Source: Streptomyces parvus
Lineage (GTDB): Bacteria; Actinomycetota; Actinomycetes; Streptomycetales; Streptomycetaceae
Reading direction: 5' to 3'
Length of the DNA stretch: 64,000 bases
Assembly (NCBI RefSeq): GCF_032121415.1
Contig: NZ_CP135079.1
Span: 4,402,001 to 4,466,000 of the forward strand
Made by a program: the position numbers and the translations under genes. The notes beneath the pieces are model-generated. The model saw only the letters and a list, made by a program, of their open reading frames with translations. It was not told where the DNA came from and made no database searches. This document shows, in pieces, positions 48,522 through 57,362 of this stretch. Within the stretch, counting starts at the first letter, position 1; the number at the start of each line of letters is the position of its first letter.

Positions 48522-50540
48522 ATGAACCGGTTGGCTGGTGTGACCTCGCCTTATTTGCTTCAGCACGCTGACAACCCGGTCGACTGGTGGCCCTGGGCGC
48601 CGGAGGCCTTCGAGGAGGCGCGGCGGCGTGACGTACCCGTTCTGCTGTCGGTCGGCTACTCCGCGTGCCACTGGTGCCACGTCATGGCGCACGAGTCCTT
48701 CGAGGACGACGAGACCGCCGCTTACCTCAACGCGCACTTCGTGCCCGTGAAGGTCGACCGGGAGGAGCGGCCCGATGTCGACGCCGTGTACATGGAGGCC
48801 GTTCAGGCGGCCACCGGGCACGGCGGGTGGCCGATGACCGTCTTCCTCACGCCGGACGCCGAACCGTTCTACTTCGGGACCTACTTCCCGCCCGAGCCCC
48901 GGCACGGCTCGCCCTCCTTCCAGCAGGTTCTGGAAGGGGTCACGACCGCCTGGACCGACCGGCGCGAGGAGGTCGCCGAGGTGGCCGGGCGGATCGTGGC
49001 CGATCTGGCGGGGCGGTCGCTGGTCCACGGTGGGGACGGGGTGCCGGGGGAGTCCGAGGTGGCGCAGGCCCTGCTCGGGCTGACCCGGGAGTACGACGAG
49101 CAGCACGGCGGGTTCGGGGGCGCGCCCAAGTTTCCGCCGGCCATGGCCGTGGAGTTCCTGCTGCGCCATCACGCGCGGACCGGGGCCGAGGGAGCGCTCC
49201 AGATGGCCGCCGACACCTGTACGGCGATGGCCCGCGGCGGGATCTACGACCAGCTCGGCGGCGGGTTCGCGCGGTACTCCGTGGACCGGGAGTGGATCGT
49301 CCCGCACTTCGAGAAGATGCTCTACGACAACGCCCTGCTCTGCCGGGTGTACGCCCATCTCTGGCGGGCCACCGGGTCGGACGAGGCCCGGCGGATCGCC
49401 CTGGAGACCGCCGACTTCATGGTGCGGGAGCTGCGGACCGCCGAGGGCGGGTTCGCCTCCGCGCTGGACGCCGACAGCGAGGACGCGGAGGGCAGGCATG
49501 TCGAGGGCGCCTATTACGTGTGGACGCCCGAGCAGTTGCGTGACGTGCTCGGGGAGGACGACGCCGCCTTCGCCGCCGCCTGCTTCGGGGTGACCGAGGA
49601 AGGCACCTTCGAGGAGGGCGCCTCCGTGCTGCGGCTGCCGGGGGACGCCGGACCCGTGGACGCCGCGCGCGTCGCCGGCGTACGGGCCCGGCTGCTGGCC
49701 GCCCGTGACGAGCGGCCGCACCCGGGACGGGACGACAAGGTCGTCGCCGCCTGGAACGGGCTCGCCATCGCCGCCCTCGCCGAGACCGGCGCCTACTTCG
49801 ACCGGCCCGACCTCGTGGAGCGGGCCACGGAAGCCGCCGATCTGCTGGTCCGGGTGCATCTGGGCGAAGTGGCCCGGCTGACCCGTACGTCCAAGGACGG
49901 GCGCGCCGGGGACAACGCCGGGGTGCTGGAGGACTACGGCGATGTCGCCGAGGGGTTCCTCGCGCTGGCGGCGGTGACGGGGGAGGGCGCCTGGCTGGAG
50001 TTCGCCGGGTTCCTGCTGGACATCGTGCTGGAGCAGTTCACGGGGGAGGGCGGTCAGTTGTTCGACACCGCCCATGACGCCGAGCAGCTCATCCGGCGGC
50101 CCCAGGATCCGACCGACAGCGCCACCCCGTCGGGGTGGACGGCCGCCGCGGGGGCGCTGCTCTCGTATGCCGCGTACACCGGGTCCGAGCCCCACCGCAC
50201 CGCCGCCGAGGGCGCGCTCGGCGTGGTGAAGGCCCTCGGGCCCCGCGTCCCCCGGTTCGTCGGCTGGGGCCTCGCCGTGGCCGAGGCGCTGCTCGACGGG
50301 CCCCGCGAGGTGGCCGTGGCCGGGCCCGTCGGCGGTGAGCTGCACCGTACGGCGCTGCTGGGGCGGGCGCCGGGTGCGGTGGTCGCGGCCGGGGAGGGGC
50401 CGGGGGCGGGGGCCGAGTTCCCGCTGCTGGTGGACCGGCCGCCGGTGGGCGGCGAGCCGACCGCGTACGTCTGCCGTCACTTCGTCTGCGACGCGCCGAC
50501 GACGGACGCGGGGGAGCTGGCGGACAAGCTGGGCGGGTGA
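48522..50540 (+). CDS. Thioredoxin-fold DUF255 protein (SSP411/YyaL family)
   Basis: 672 residues from ATG 48522. The N-terminal thioredoxin-like domain has SVGYSACHWCHVMAHESFEDDETAAYLN (Cys-His-Trp-Cys) and FVPVKVDREERPDVDAVYM. The large C-terminal part is an (alpha/alpha)6 barrel-like region as in N-acylglucosamine 2-epimerases (GGIYDQLGGGFARYSVDREWIVPHFEKMLYDNALL, FASALDADSEDAEG, DDKVVAAWNGLAI, NAGVLEDYGDV). The family is widespread from bacteria to mammals with no firm biochemical role. The first codons (TAT TTG CTT) are unusually AT-rich for this genome. Confidence 0.92.
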   Translation: MNRLAGVTSPYLLQHADNPVDWWPWAPEAFEEARRRDVPVLLSVGYSACHWCHVMAHESFEDDETAAYLNAHFVPVKVDREERPDVDAVYMEAVQAATGHGGWPMTVFLTPDAEPFYFGTYFPPEPRHGSPSFQQVLEGVTTAWTDRREEVAEVAGRIVADLAGRSLVHGGDGVPGESEVAQALLGLTREYDEQHGGFGGAPKFPPAMAVEFLLRHHARTGAEGALQMAADTCTAMARGGIYDQLGGGFARYSVDREWIVPHFEKMLYDNALLCRVYAHLWRATGSDEARRIALETADFMVRELRTAEGGFASALDADSEDAEGRHVEGAYYVWTPEQLRDVLGEDDAAFAAACFGVTEEGTFEEGASVLRLPGDAGPVDAARVAGVRARLLAARDERPHPGRDDKVVAAWNGLAIAALAETGAYFDRPDLVERATEAADLLVRVHLGEVARLTRTSKDGRAGDNAGVLEDYGDVAEGFLALAAVTGEGAWLEFAGFLLDIVLEQFTGEGGQLFDTAHDAEQLIRRPQDPTDSATPSGWTAAAGALLSYAAYTGSEPHRTAAEGALGVVKALGPRVPRFVGWGLAVAEALLDGPREVAVAGPVGGELHRTALLGRAPGAVVAAGEGPGAGAEFPLLVDRPPVGGEPTAYVCRHFVCDAPTTDAGELADKLGG

Positions 50541-50565
50541 GGGCCCACCGGCGGTAGACAGCGGT

Positions 50566-50598
50566 GAGGGGCCGGTCGCCTGGTGCGGCCGGCCCCTC
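50566..50598. terminator. Bidirectional hairpin between DUF255 and trhA genes
   Basis: 10-bp arms GAGGGGCCGG (50566-50575) and CCGGCCCCTC (50589-50598). Confidence 0.65.
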
Positions 50599-50617
50599 GT
50601 GCGTCATGCCTCAGCGA

Positions 50618-51310
50618 CTACCCGTGCTGGTACGCCACCAGCGAGATGCCCACGTAGTGCGCGATGAACGCCGCCAGCGTCAGCGAGTGGAAGACCTCGT
50701 GGAAGCCGAACCAGCGCGGCGACGGGTTCGGCTTCTTGAGGCCGTAGATCACGCCGCCCGCGCTGTAGAGCACCCCGCCGACGATCACCAGGACCAGGAC
50801 CGCGACACCGCCCGTCCGCATGAAGTCCGGCAGGAAGAAGACCGCCGTCCAGCCCATCGCGATGTAGCACGGGGTGTAGAGCCAGCGTGGCGCGCCGACC
50901 CAGAACACCCGGAAGGCGATACCCGCCGCAGCGGCCGCCCAGATCGCCCACAGCAGGGGCCGGGCCGTCGACTCGGGGAGCAGGAGCAGCGTCAGCGGGG
51001 TGTAGGTGCCCGCGATGATCAGGAAGATGTTCGCGTGGTCCAGGCGGCGCAGCACCGCCTCGCCGCGCGGCCCCCAGGTGCCGCGGTGGTAGACCGCGCT
51101 GACGCCGAACAGCAGGCAGGCGCTGAGGACGTAGACGGTGCAGGCGATCCGGCCCGTCGTGCTGTCGGTCAGGGCGATCAGGGTGATGCCGGCGACCACG
51201 ACCGCCGGGAACATTCCGGCGTGCAGCCAGCCACGCATCCGCGGTTTCACGGGGGTGGGGTCGAGTACGACAGGGCCCGGGGTCGCGGCGTCGGTGGCGG
51301 CGTCAGTCAT
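50618..51310 (-). CDS. trhA: PAQR/hemolysin III family membrane protein TrhA
   Basis: 230 residues from ATG 51310 with seven transmembrane helices. The PAQR signatures are present: SAVYHRGTWG (SxxxH), LDHANIFLIIAGTYTP and the C-terminal GFHEVFHSLTLAAFIAHY (HxxxH), which together form the zinc site. Bacterial TrhA controls membrane energetics and lipid properties; true hemolysis is doubtful. The TAGCAT box 6 nt before the ATG predicts a leaderless mRNA, with an inverted repeat just upstream. Confidence 0.92.
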   Translation of the reverse strand: MTDAATDAATPGPVVLDPTPVKPRMRGWLHAGMFPAVVVAGITLIALTDSTTGRIACTVYVLSACLLFGVSAVYHRGTWGPRGEAVLRRLDHANIFLIIAGTYTPLTLLLLPESTARPLLWAIWAAAAAGIAFRVFWVGAPRWLYTPCYIAMGWTAVFFLPDFMRTGGVAVLVLVIVGGVLYSAGGVIYGLKKPNPSPRWFGFHEVFHSLTLAAFIAHYVGISLVAYQHG

Positions 51311-51316
51311 ATCCGC

Positions 51317-51322
51317 ATGCTA
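51317..51322 (-). promoter_or_regulatory. Putative -10 box, leaderless trhA start
   Basis: TAGCAT on the minus strand, 6 nt before the ATG. Confidence 0.45.
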
Positions 51323-51339
51323 CCTACGCCACCGTAGGT
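51322..51339. promoter_or_regulatory. Operator-like inverted repeat in the trhA promoter
   Basis: ACCTACG-ccac-CGTAGGT lies directly upstream of the -10 box, flanked by a second inverted pair (CATATCC 51308-51314, GGATATG 51343-51349). Confidence 0.5.
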
Positions 51340-51534
51340 GGTGGATATGGGGCGCAAATGAGTGGCGATGCTCACGTGTGAGGCCCCCTGGACATATGGG
51401 CGGATCGGTCGGATGATCAAATGAGTGCGGTCGGCACCGGATGAGCGCCAGGGGATTTCGAAGGGTACGAAGCATCCGGGTCGCAGCCCCCACGGGGCCT
51501 ACAGACAACTGACACCCTCACCGTAGGAGCGATC

Positions 51535-53358
51535 GTGGCGCGCGACATCGCGGCTCCCCTCACTGTCCCCACCCACCACCAGGAGCTGATCTCCTGGGTC
51601 GACGAGATCGCAGCCATCACCCAGCCGGACCGGGTGGTCTGGTGCGACGGCTCCGAGGCCGAGTACGAGCGCCTGTGCGGGGAGCTCGTCGCCAAGGGCA
51701 CGTTCACCAAGCTGGACGAGGTCAAGCGGCCCAACTCGTACTACGCCGCCTCCGACCCCACCGACGTCGCCCGCGTCGAGGACCGTACGTTCATCTGCTC
51801 CAAGGAGGAGAAGGACGCGGGGCCGACCAACCACTGGAAGGACCCCGCCGAGATGCGGGAGATCTTCACCGGTGAGAACGGTGTCTTCCGCGGGTCCATG
51901 CGCGGCCGCACCATGTACGTCGTCCCCTTCTGCATGGGGCCCGTCGGCTCGCCGCTCTCCGCGATCGGCGTCGAGATCACCGACTCCGCGTACGTCGCCG
52001 TCGCCATGCGCACCATGACCCGCATGGGCCGGGCCGTCCTGGACGAGCTGGGCACCGACGGCTTCTTCGTGAAGGCCGTCCACACCCTCGGCGCCCCCCT
52101 GGCCGAGGGCGAGCAGGACGTCCCCTGGCCCTGCAACTCCACCAAGTACATCTCGCACTTCCCCGAGGACCGCGAGATCTGGTCGTACGGCTCCGGATAC
52201 GGCGGCAACGCCCTGCTCGGCAAGAAGTGCTACGCCCTGCGCATCGCCTCCGTCATGGCCCGCGACGAGGGCTGGCTCGCCGAGCACATGCTCATCCTCA
52301 AGCTCACCCCGCCGCAGGGCGAGAGCAGGTACGTCGCCGCCGCGTTCCCCTCCGCCTGCGGCAAGACCAACCTCGCCATGCTGGAGCCCACGATCCCCGG
52401 CTGGACCGTGGAGACCATCGGCGACGACATCGCCTGGATGCGGTTCGGCGAGGACGGCCGCCTCTACGCCATCAACCCCGAGGCCGGCTTCTTCGGCGTC
52501 GCACCCGGCACCGGTGAGCACACCAACGCCAACGCCATGAAGACCATGTGGGGCAACTCCGTCTTCACCAACGTCGCGCTCACCGACGACGGCGACGTGT
52601 GGTGGGAGGGCATGACCGAGGAGGCGCCCGCCCACCTCACCGACTGGAAGGGCAACGACTGGACCCCCGAGTCCACCACGCCCGCCGCCCACCCCAACGC
52701 CCGCTTCACCGTCCCCGCCGGACAGTGCCCGATCATCGCGCCCGAGTGGGAGGACCCCCAGGGCGTGCCGATCTCCGCGATCCTCTTCGGCGGCCGCCGC
52801 GCCTCCGCCGTCCCGCTGGTCACCGAGTCCTTCGACTGGCAGCACGGCGTCTTCCTCGGCGCCAACGTCGCCTCCGAGAAGACCGCCGCCGCCGAGGGCA
52901 AGGTCGGCGAGCTGCGCCGCGACCCGTTCGCCATGCTGCCGTTCTGCGGCTACAACATGGGCGACTACATGAACCACTGGGTCAAGGTCGGCGCCGACAA
53001 GGACCAGACCAAGCTGCCGAAGATCTACTACGTGAACTGGTTCCGCAAGAACGAGGCGGGCACGTTCGTGTGGCCCGGCTTCGGCGAGAACAGCCGCGTC
53101 CTGAAGTGGATCGTGGAGCGCCTGGAGGGCACGGCCGAGGGCGTCGAGAGCCCCATCGGCATCCTGCCGGCCAAGGGTGCGCTGGACACCGAGGGCCTGG
53201 ACCTCTCCGAGGCCGACCTCGACTTCCTCCTCACCGTCGACAAGAAGGTCTGGCGCGAGGAGGCCGCCCTGGTCCCCGAGCACCTCAACACCTTCGGCGA
53301 CCACACGCCCAAGGAGCTGTGGGACGAGTACCACGCGCTCGTCGAGCGCCTGGGCTGA
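51535..53358 (+). CDS. pckG: Phosphoenolpyruvate carboxykinase (GTP)
   Basis: 607 residues from GTG 51535, with GTAGGAGC 4 nt upstream. GTP-type PEPCK motifs: RTMYVVPFCMGPVGSPLS, the kinase-specific P-loop AAFPSACGKTNLAM, TIGDDIAWM (Mn/Mg binding), INPEAGFFGVAPGTGEHTN and FGGRRASAVPLV. It converts oxaloacetate plus GTP to PEP and CO2, linking the TCA cycle to gluconeogenesis. The 224-nt upstream region has a CTCAC-gt-GTGAG element (51371-51382) of unknown meaning. Confidence 0.96.
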   Translation: MARDIAAPLTVPTHHQELISWVDEIAAITQPDRVVWCDGSEAEYERLCGELVAKGTFTKLDEVKRPNSYYAASDPTDVARVEDRTFICSKEEKDAGPTNHWKDPAEMREIFTGENGVFRGSMRGRTMYVVPFCMGPVGSPLSAIGVEITDSAYVAVAMRTMTRMGRAVLDELGTDGFFVKAVHTLGAPLAEGEQDVPWPCNSTKYISHFPEDREIWSYGSGYGGNALLGKKCYALRIASVMARDEGWLAEHMLILKLTPPQGESRYVAAAFPSACGKTNLAMLEPTIPGWTVETIGDDIAWMRFGEDGRLYAINPEAGFFGVAPGTGEHTNANAMKTMWGNSVFTNVALTDDGDVWWEGMTEEAPAHLTDWKGNDWTPESTTPAAHPNARFTVPAGQCPIIAPEWEDPQGVPISAILFGGRRASAVPLVTESFDWQHGVFLGANVASEKTAAAEGKVGELRRDPFAMLPFCGYNMGDYMNHWVKVGADKDQTKLPKIYYVNWFRKNEAGTFVWPGFGENSRVLKWIVERLEGTAEGVESPIGILPAKGALDTEGLDLSEADLDFLLTVDKKVWREEAALVPEHLNTFGDHTPKELWDEYHALVERLG

Positions 53359-53438
53359 TCCCGGCTCCCCACGACCCCGCGGCCGGGTCCATCGGACATC
53401 CGCCCTGACCTGTGGGGCCGAACGACCCGCCGCGGTAC

Positions 53439-53464
53439 GGGGCATGTCGGCGACGACATGCCCC
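53439..53464 (+). terminator. Terminator of pckG
   Basis: Perfect 11-bp arms GGGGCATGTCG (53439-53449) and complement (53454-53464), 4-nt loop. Confidence 0.75.
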
Positions 53465-53497
53465 GGAGGGCCTGTCCCCGACCAAGGACACCCTCCC

Positions 53498-53530
53498 GGC
53501 CCCCGGAACCCCCTCACGGTTCCGGGGGCC
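53498..53530 (-). terminator. Terminator overlapping the stop of the 53514 gene
   Basis: Perfect 13-bp arms (53498-53510 and 53518-53530); the 7-nt loop contains the stop codon of the minus-strand gene. Confidence 0.75.
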
Positions 53531-54224
53531 GCCCCGTCTCCGCCCTCGCCGCCGAACCGCCCCGGTCCTCCTCCGCGCGTGCCGCGCCGCAGCCCCGGTC
53601 CTCCAGGTACCGCGTGTGGGAGCGCTGGCGCAGCTCCTCCGCCTCGCGCAACGTGTCCACCAGGGCCTGCGCCTCCCCGTGCAGCAGCGCGGCCTGCCGC
53701 TCCAGCTCCTCCTCCGGGGCCCGCCCGCCCGGGGCGAGCCGCGTCCACCACCGCGTCCGCAGATACGCGTCGACGGAGTCCGGAACGTCCCGGCGCACCG
53801 CCCGCGCCACGACGTGCACGCCCTCCGGGTCGTCCGCCAGCGCCTCCGAGACCCAGCCGGGCGCCAGCAGCCCTTCCAGCAGGCCGGTCAGCGCCCGCAG
53901 CCGCTCCCCCGCCGCGGCCGGCAGCTCCACCCGCTCCAGATACGCCCGCAGGGGCACCAGGTCGGCCCGCAGCTCGTCCAGCCGGGACGACGGCTCCTCG
54001 AACGCGGGGGCGGGCGGCCGGCACGGCGGGGCGAGCAGCGCGCCCGCCCCGTACAGGCCGCCGACCACCACCGGCCAGTACGCGCCCGCGAACCCGGCGA
54101 AGGTGAGCAGCAGCCCGCCGAGAGCCGCCGTGCTGCCGGTCAGATTCCGGCCCGACTCCAGATAGCCGAGGACCCGGCCCGCCACCGAACTCCCTTTCGC
54201 CCGGGTCCCGTCACTGGTAGCCAC
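53514..54224 (-). CDS. Membrane protein of the vWA/solute-binding operon, unknown function
   Basis: 236 residues from GTG 54224, overlapping the upstream vWA gene by 14 nt. A short basic N-terminus, two close hydrophobic helices (about 29-65: TAALGGLLLTFAGFAGAYWPVVVGGLYGAGALL), then a cytoplasmic, largely helical domain with likely coiled coils (LDELRADLVPLRAYLERVELPAAAGERL, EEELERQAALLHGEAQALVDTLREAEELRQRS). No enzymatic motif. The tail is Arg/Glu-rich. Operon position suggests a membrane scaffold for the two exported proteins encoded upstream. Confidence 0.75.
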   Translation of the reverse strand: MATSDGTRAKGSSVAGRVLGYLESGRNLTGSTAALGGLLLTFAGFAGAYWPVVVGGLYGAGALLAPPCRPPAPAFEEPSSRLDELRADLVPLRAYLERVELPAAAGERLRALTGLLEGLLAPGWVSEALADDPEGVHVVARAVRRDVPDSVDAYLRTRWWTRLAPGGRAPEEELERQAALLHGEAQALVDTLREAEELRQRSHTRYLEDRGCGAARAEEDRGGSAARAETGRPPEP

Positions 54225-55827
54225 GGATCTCCTCGAACGCCCCGTCCAGCGAGCCCGGGCCCTTCTCCTCCGTCCCGTCGAAGAGCCGCCCGCCGGTCAG
54301 CGCGGCGATAGCCTCCAGCTCCGAGCGGTCGGAGTCCCCGAACACGATTCCGAACACCGGGGTGGCCCGCCGGGCCTCGGGCAGTGCCCGGTAGAACTCC
54401 CCGAACTCCGCCGCCGACCGGCCCGCCGTGTTCTCGCCGTCCGTCATCAGCACGACGGAGGTGAACGCGGACCCGGTGTCAGGGCCCAGATGGTCGTAGG
54501 CGGCGGCGAGCGAGGAGTAGATCGCGGTGTCCCCCTCGGCGCTCAGCGCGGCTGTGTCCGCCCGGATCGCCGCCGGGCCCGCCTTCGGGTCCGCCGGGTC
54601 GACGGTATGCGTACGGACCTGTTTGACGGTGGAGCCGAACGGCAGCAGCGTGACCTGTTCGCGCTCCCGGAAATCGCCGGTCAGCCCGTTCAGCGCGGAC
54701 TTCAGCTGCGCCAGCCGCCCTCCCTTCATCGACCCGGAGGTGTCCAGCACGTACACGGTCCGCGAGGGGCGGCGCAGCCGGTGTTCGTACGAGGACAGCA
54801 GCCCGTCCGCGACCGATCGCGTACCGGGGAAGGGCAGTTCCCGGCGCTGCTCGGGCGAGAGCGGATCGGCGGGACGCGCCGCGGCGACGACCGGGCGGCG
54901 CAGCGTCAGCGCGGTGATCTCCCGCTGCACGGCGGTGGACCGGAAGTGCTCGGTCAGGGTCCGTACGGCGTCCCGGGCCTCCGGCGTGGCACCGCTGAGC
55001 GCGCTCAGCGGGTAGTCGGCGGTCACCACCCCGTCGCGCGGGCGGACCACGGTCAGCCCGGCGTCGCTGTCCCGGTTCAGCGACAGCAGCACCGACTCGT
55101 AGTTGATCAGCGCGTCCACGGTGGAGCGCCGGGCGTACGCGGAGGCCAGCCAGCCGGAGGAACCCGAGGTCAGCCGCTGCCCGGCGAAGAACTCCTTCAG
55201 CTTCGGCCCGGCCCGGCGGACGTCGGCGTCGGTGAGCGCCGCCTGGGCGCCGGAGAGCCCGGAGGCGATGGATATCAGCGCGGAGAAACCGGAGTTGGAG
55301 CGGTTCGGATCGGTCATCCCGTACGTCAGGTCTCCGGCCGCGACCGCCCGGTGGACCTGCGCCCAGCTGACCGAAGCGGCGTCCCAGCCGAGCCGCCGCA
55401 CCGTCGCGGGCCGCACCCCGAGGGCGACCGGGGAGGCCATCAGCGGGGTCTCGGAGGCGATCCGCCGGGCGGCCTCCGGGTCGAGGCGCAGATAGTCGTT
55501 GGACGACAGCCACACCGCGTCGAACGCCCCGTCCGCCTGGCCGGACGCCAGGCGCTGGACCGCGTCCAGCGTGCCCGTCCAAGTGGGCCGCACGGTGATC
55601 CCGGTCGCCTCACGGGCGTTCTCCAGCAGAGGCTTCATATCGGTGAGTTCGCTGGAGGCCAGGACGCGGAGCGTCCCCGTGCGGGCCCGCCCGTCGTCAA
55701 AGCCGCCCGCCCCGGAACCGGGCCCGCCGCCCGGGTCGGACGTACAGGCGGCGAGCGGCAGCAGCAGGGCCGCGGTCAGCAGCGGGAGGAGCGCACGACG
55801 GGCGAACGGCGGTCGGCGGTCTCTCAT
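54211..55827 (-). CDS. Lipoprotein with solute-binding and von Willebrand A domains
   Basis: 538 residues from ATG 55827, which overlaps the stop of a possible 30-residue open frame as ATGA. Lipobox LPLAACTS puts the lipid Cys at 28. Residues about 50-320 are a type 2 periplasmic-binding-like domain (LRVLASSELTDMKPLLENAREATGITV, AVWLSSNDYL, SNSGFSALISIASGLSG). Residues about 345-530 are a vWA domain with an intact MIDAS (VYVLDTSGSMKGGRLAQLK, VVLMTDGENTAG). It lies outside the membrane and probably binds a metal-dependent protein partner or ligand. The frame is open further upstream to ATG 55989, but that would bury the signal peptide. Confidence 0.85.
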   Translation of the reverse strand: MRDRRPPFARRALLPLLTAALLLPLAACTSDPGGGPGSGAGGFDDGRARTGTLRVLASSELTDMKPLLENAREATGITVRPTWTGTLDAVQRLASGQADGAFDAVWLSSNDYLRLDPEAARRIASETPLMASPVALGVRPATVRRLGWDAASVSWAQVHRAVAAGDLTYGMTDPNRSNSGFSALISIASGLSGAQAALTDADVRRAGPKLKEFFAGQRLTSGSSGWLASAYARRSTVDALINYESVLLSLNRDSDAGLTVVRPRDGVVTADYPLSALSGATPEARDAVRTLTEHFRSTAVQREITALTLRRPVVAAARPADPLSPEQRRELPFPGTRSVADGLLSSYEHRLRRPSRTVYVLDTSGSMKGGRLAQLKSALNGLTGDFREREQVTLLPFGSTVKQVRTHTVDPADPKAGPAAIRADTAALSAEGDTAIYSSLAAAYDHLGPDTGSAFTSVVLMTDGENTAGRSAAEFGEFYRALPEARRATPVFGIVFGDSDRSELEAIAALTGGRLFDGTEEKGPGSLDGAFEEIRGYQ

Positions 55828-55916
55828 GAGCGGCCCCCGCCCAGGGCCGGGCCGGCCGCGCGAACGCGTTCCAACCGGTACCTGGCGTCCCGGAGTTCGG
55901 TGGTCAGCGACGCCAC
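55824..55916 (-). other. Possible 30-residue open frame coupled to the vWA lipoprotein gene
   Basis: GTG 55916 to TGA 55824 encodes VASLTTELRDARYRLERVRA plus a Gly-rich end, a likely amphipathic helix. Its stop overlaps the lipoprotein start (ATGA). A well-placed AGGAG lies instead before ATG 55989, which is in another frame; joining the two parts would need a +1 shift near 55917. It may be a frameshifted short gene or a coincidental frame. Confidence 0.35.
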
Positions 55917-56042
55917 GGGTGGTCGGCGGGTCGTACGGCCGTCGGGGGTCCTGGGGGCCGAGGTTCTGAGGCCCGGCGTTCTGGGTCATGGTGGAGGTCT
56001 CCTGACTGCGGGGAGCGGGGCTGGGTGCGGGCCCGGGCGTGG

Positions 56043-57203
56043 TCAGCCGCGGGCCTGCCGCGCCATCGAGCGCAACACCTCCGCGGTGGGCACGGGCGCC
56101 TGGCGTACGCCGGTCAGCCGCTGGTCGAGGTAGGCGGTGTGGCCGGCCGTGGCGGCGGTGAACTCGGCCGCCGCGCCCTGCGGCCGGAAGCCGTGCCGTA
56201 CCGCCAGCTTCCGCAAGCCGGGGTCGGTGGACAGCAGCTCGCCGAGCTCGCGGCCTTCGTCGGTCAGCGGTACGAGGGTGTGGTCGCTGGAGACCGTGGT
56301 GTCCGGGTAGAGGACGACGAGGTCGCCGATCTCCTGCCGCTGACTGCCCATCAGGAGCGAGGCCACCTGCGACTCGTAGACCAGCACGAGAGGATTGCCG
56401 ACCCCGCTGATGAAGTCGCGGAACGGCGCGTCGCTGCTGGTCTGCTGGGCGCCCTGCACCTGGACGAGCTTGCGCATCAGGGGCGCGGTGCGCTCCACGG
56501 CCCGCGCGTCCGTGGCCACCCGGCCCCCGTCGGCGACGTACGAGGCGGCGGCGAGGTAGAGGGCGCCGGAGTTGGACGTGACGGGGTCGGTGCTCGTGAT
56601 GAACACCGTGCCGCTCAACTCGGCATGTCCCAAGGCCCCCTTGAGCTGCTGCCAGGTGCGGTCGTCCTCGGCCGCCGCCAGATAGGGGCCCATGAGCAGC
56701 GTCCCTTGCGTGGCCCACTTGGGCGCGCTGTCAGCGCCGTCCGACGCGTCCGGCCTGCTTGCTCCGTCCGGCCCGTCCGCGCTGTTCGCCCGCAGCCGAG
56801 CCAGACCGTTGGCCGCGAGGACCTCGGCGGCGTTGCGGTGGGCCACCACGACGAGCGGGGAGTGGAACGGCCGCAGCGGGCCGCCACGGGCACCGGCGCT
56901 GCGACTCAGCTCATCGGCCGGAGCCTTGGAGCCGGGGAAGGCGAAGTCGTAGCCCTTCAGGGGCAGTCGGTCCATCGCCCACGATCCGGAGGTCTCCGTC
57001 CGGACGGTGAACCCCTTGGCGGCGAGGGCCTTCACGGTGTCGGGGTCGGCGAAGAACTCGGCCTTCTCCGACCCGATCACCCCGCGCACGGTCTTCGCGG
57101 CCGGGCCGCCGTCCCCGGTCCCACTGTCGCGGCCCAGGGCTACGGCCGCTGCCACACCGGCGATCAGGAGGACCGCCAGGACGTTTCCCACGATGCGTCT
57201 CAC
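56043..57203 (-). CDS. Exported substrate-binding-like protein
   Basis: 386 residues from GTG 57203 (GTG 57230 is an alternative; neither has a clear ribosome-binding site). An uncleaved signal anchor is likely: RRIVGNVLAVLLIAGVAAAVALG. The rest resembles a periplasmic-binding fold (GVIGSEKAEFFADPDTVKALAAKGFTVRTETSGS, YDFAFPGSKAPADEL, TVFITSTDPVTSNSGALYLAAASYVADG, PLVLVYESQVAS) similar to the N-terminal domain of the vWA lipoprotein downstream. The two may be paralogous parts of one envelope complex. No transporter genes accompany them. Confidence 0.75.
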   Translation of the reverse strand: MRRIVGNVLAVLLIAGVAAAVALGRDSGTGDGGPAAKTVRGVIGSEKAEFFADPDTVKALAAKGFTVRTETSGSWAMDRLPLKGYDFAFPGSKAPADELSRSAGARGGPLRPFHSPLVVVAHRNAAEVLAANGLARLRANSADGPDGASRPDASDGADSAPKWATQGTLLMGPYLAAAEDDRTWQQLKGALGHAELSGTVFITSTDPVTSNSGALYLAAASYVADGGRVATDARAVERTAPLMRKLVQVQGAQQTSSDAPFRDFISGVGNPLVLVYESQVASLLMGSQRQEIGDLVVLYPDTTVSSDHTLVPLTDEGRELGELLSTDPGLRKLAVRHGFRPQGAAAEFTAATAGHTAYLDQRLTGVRQAPVPTAEVLRSMARQARG

Positions 57204-57362
57204 CCGGGCAGCCTGCTCGCGGAAACCCACATTCCGGGCCGAGTCGGGTGGACGGCAGATGAAGGGGCCATCCCAGAACGCAACGGACCGGCCCGGGCGG
57301 GGAGCCTTCCGGGGTCCGTGGCACCCGGTCCGCACGCCTTTGAGGCGCGCGGACCGGGGCCG

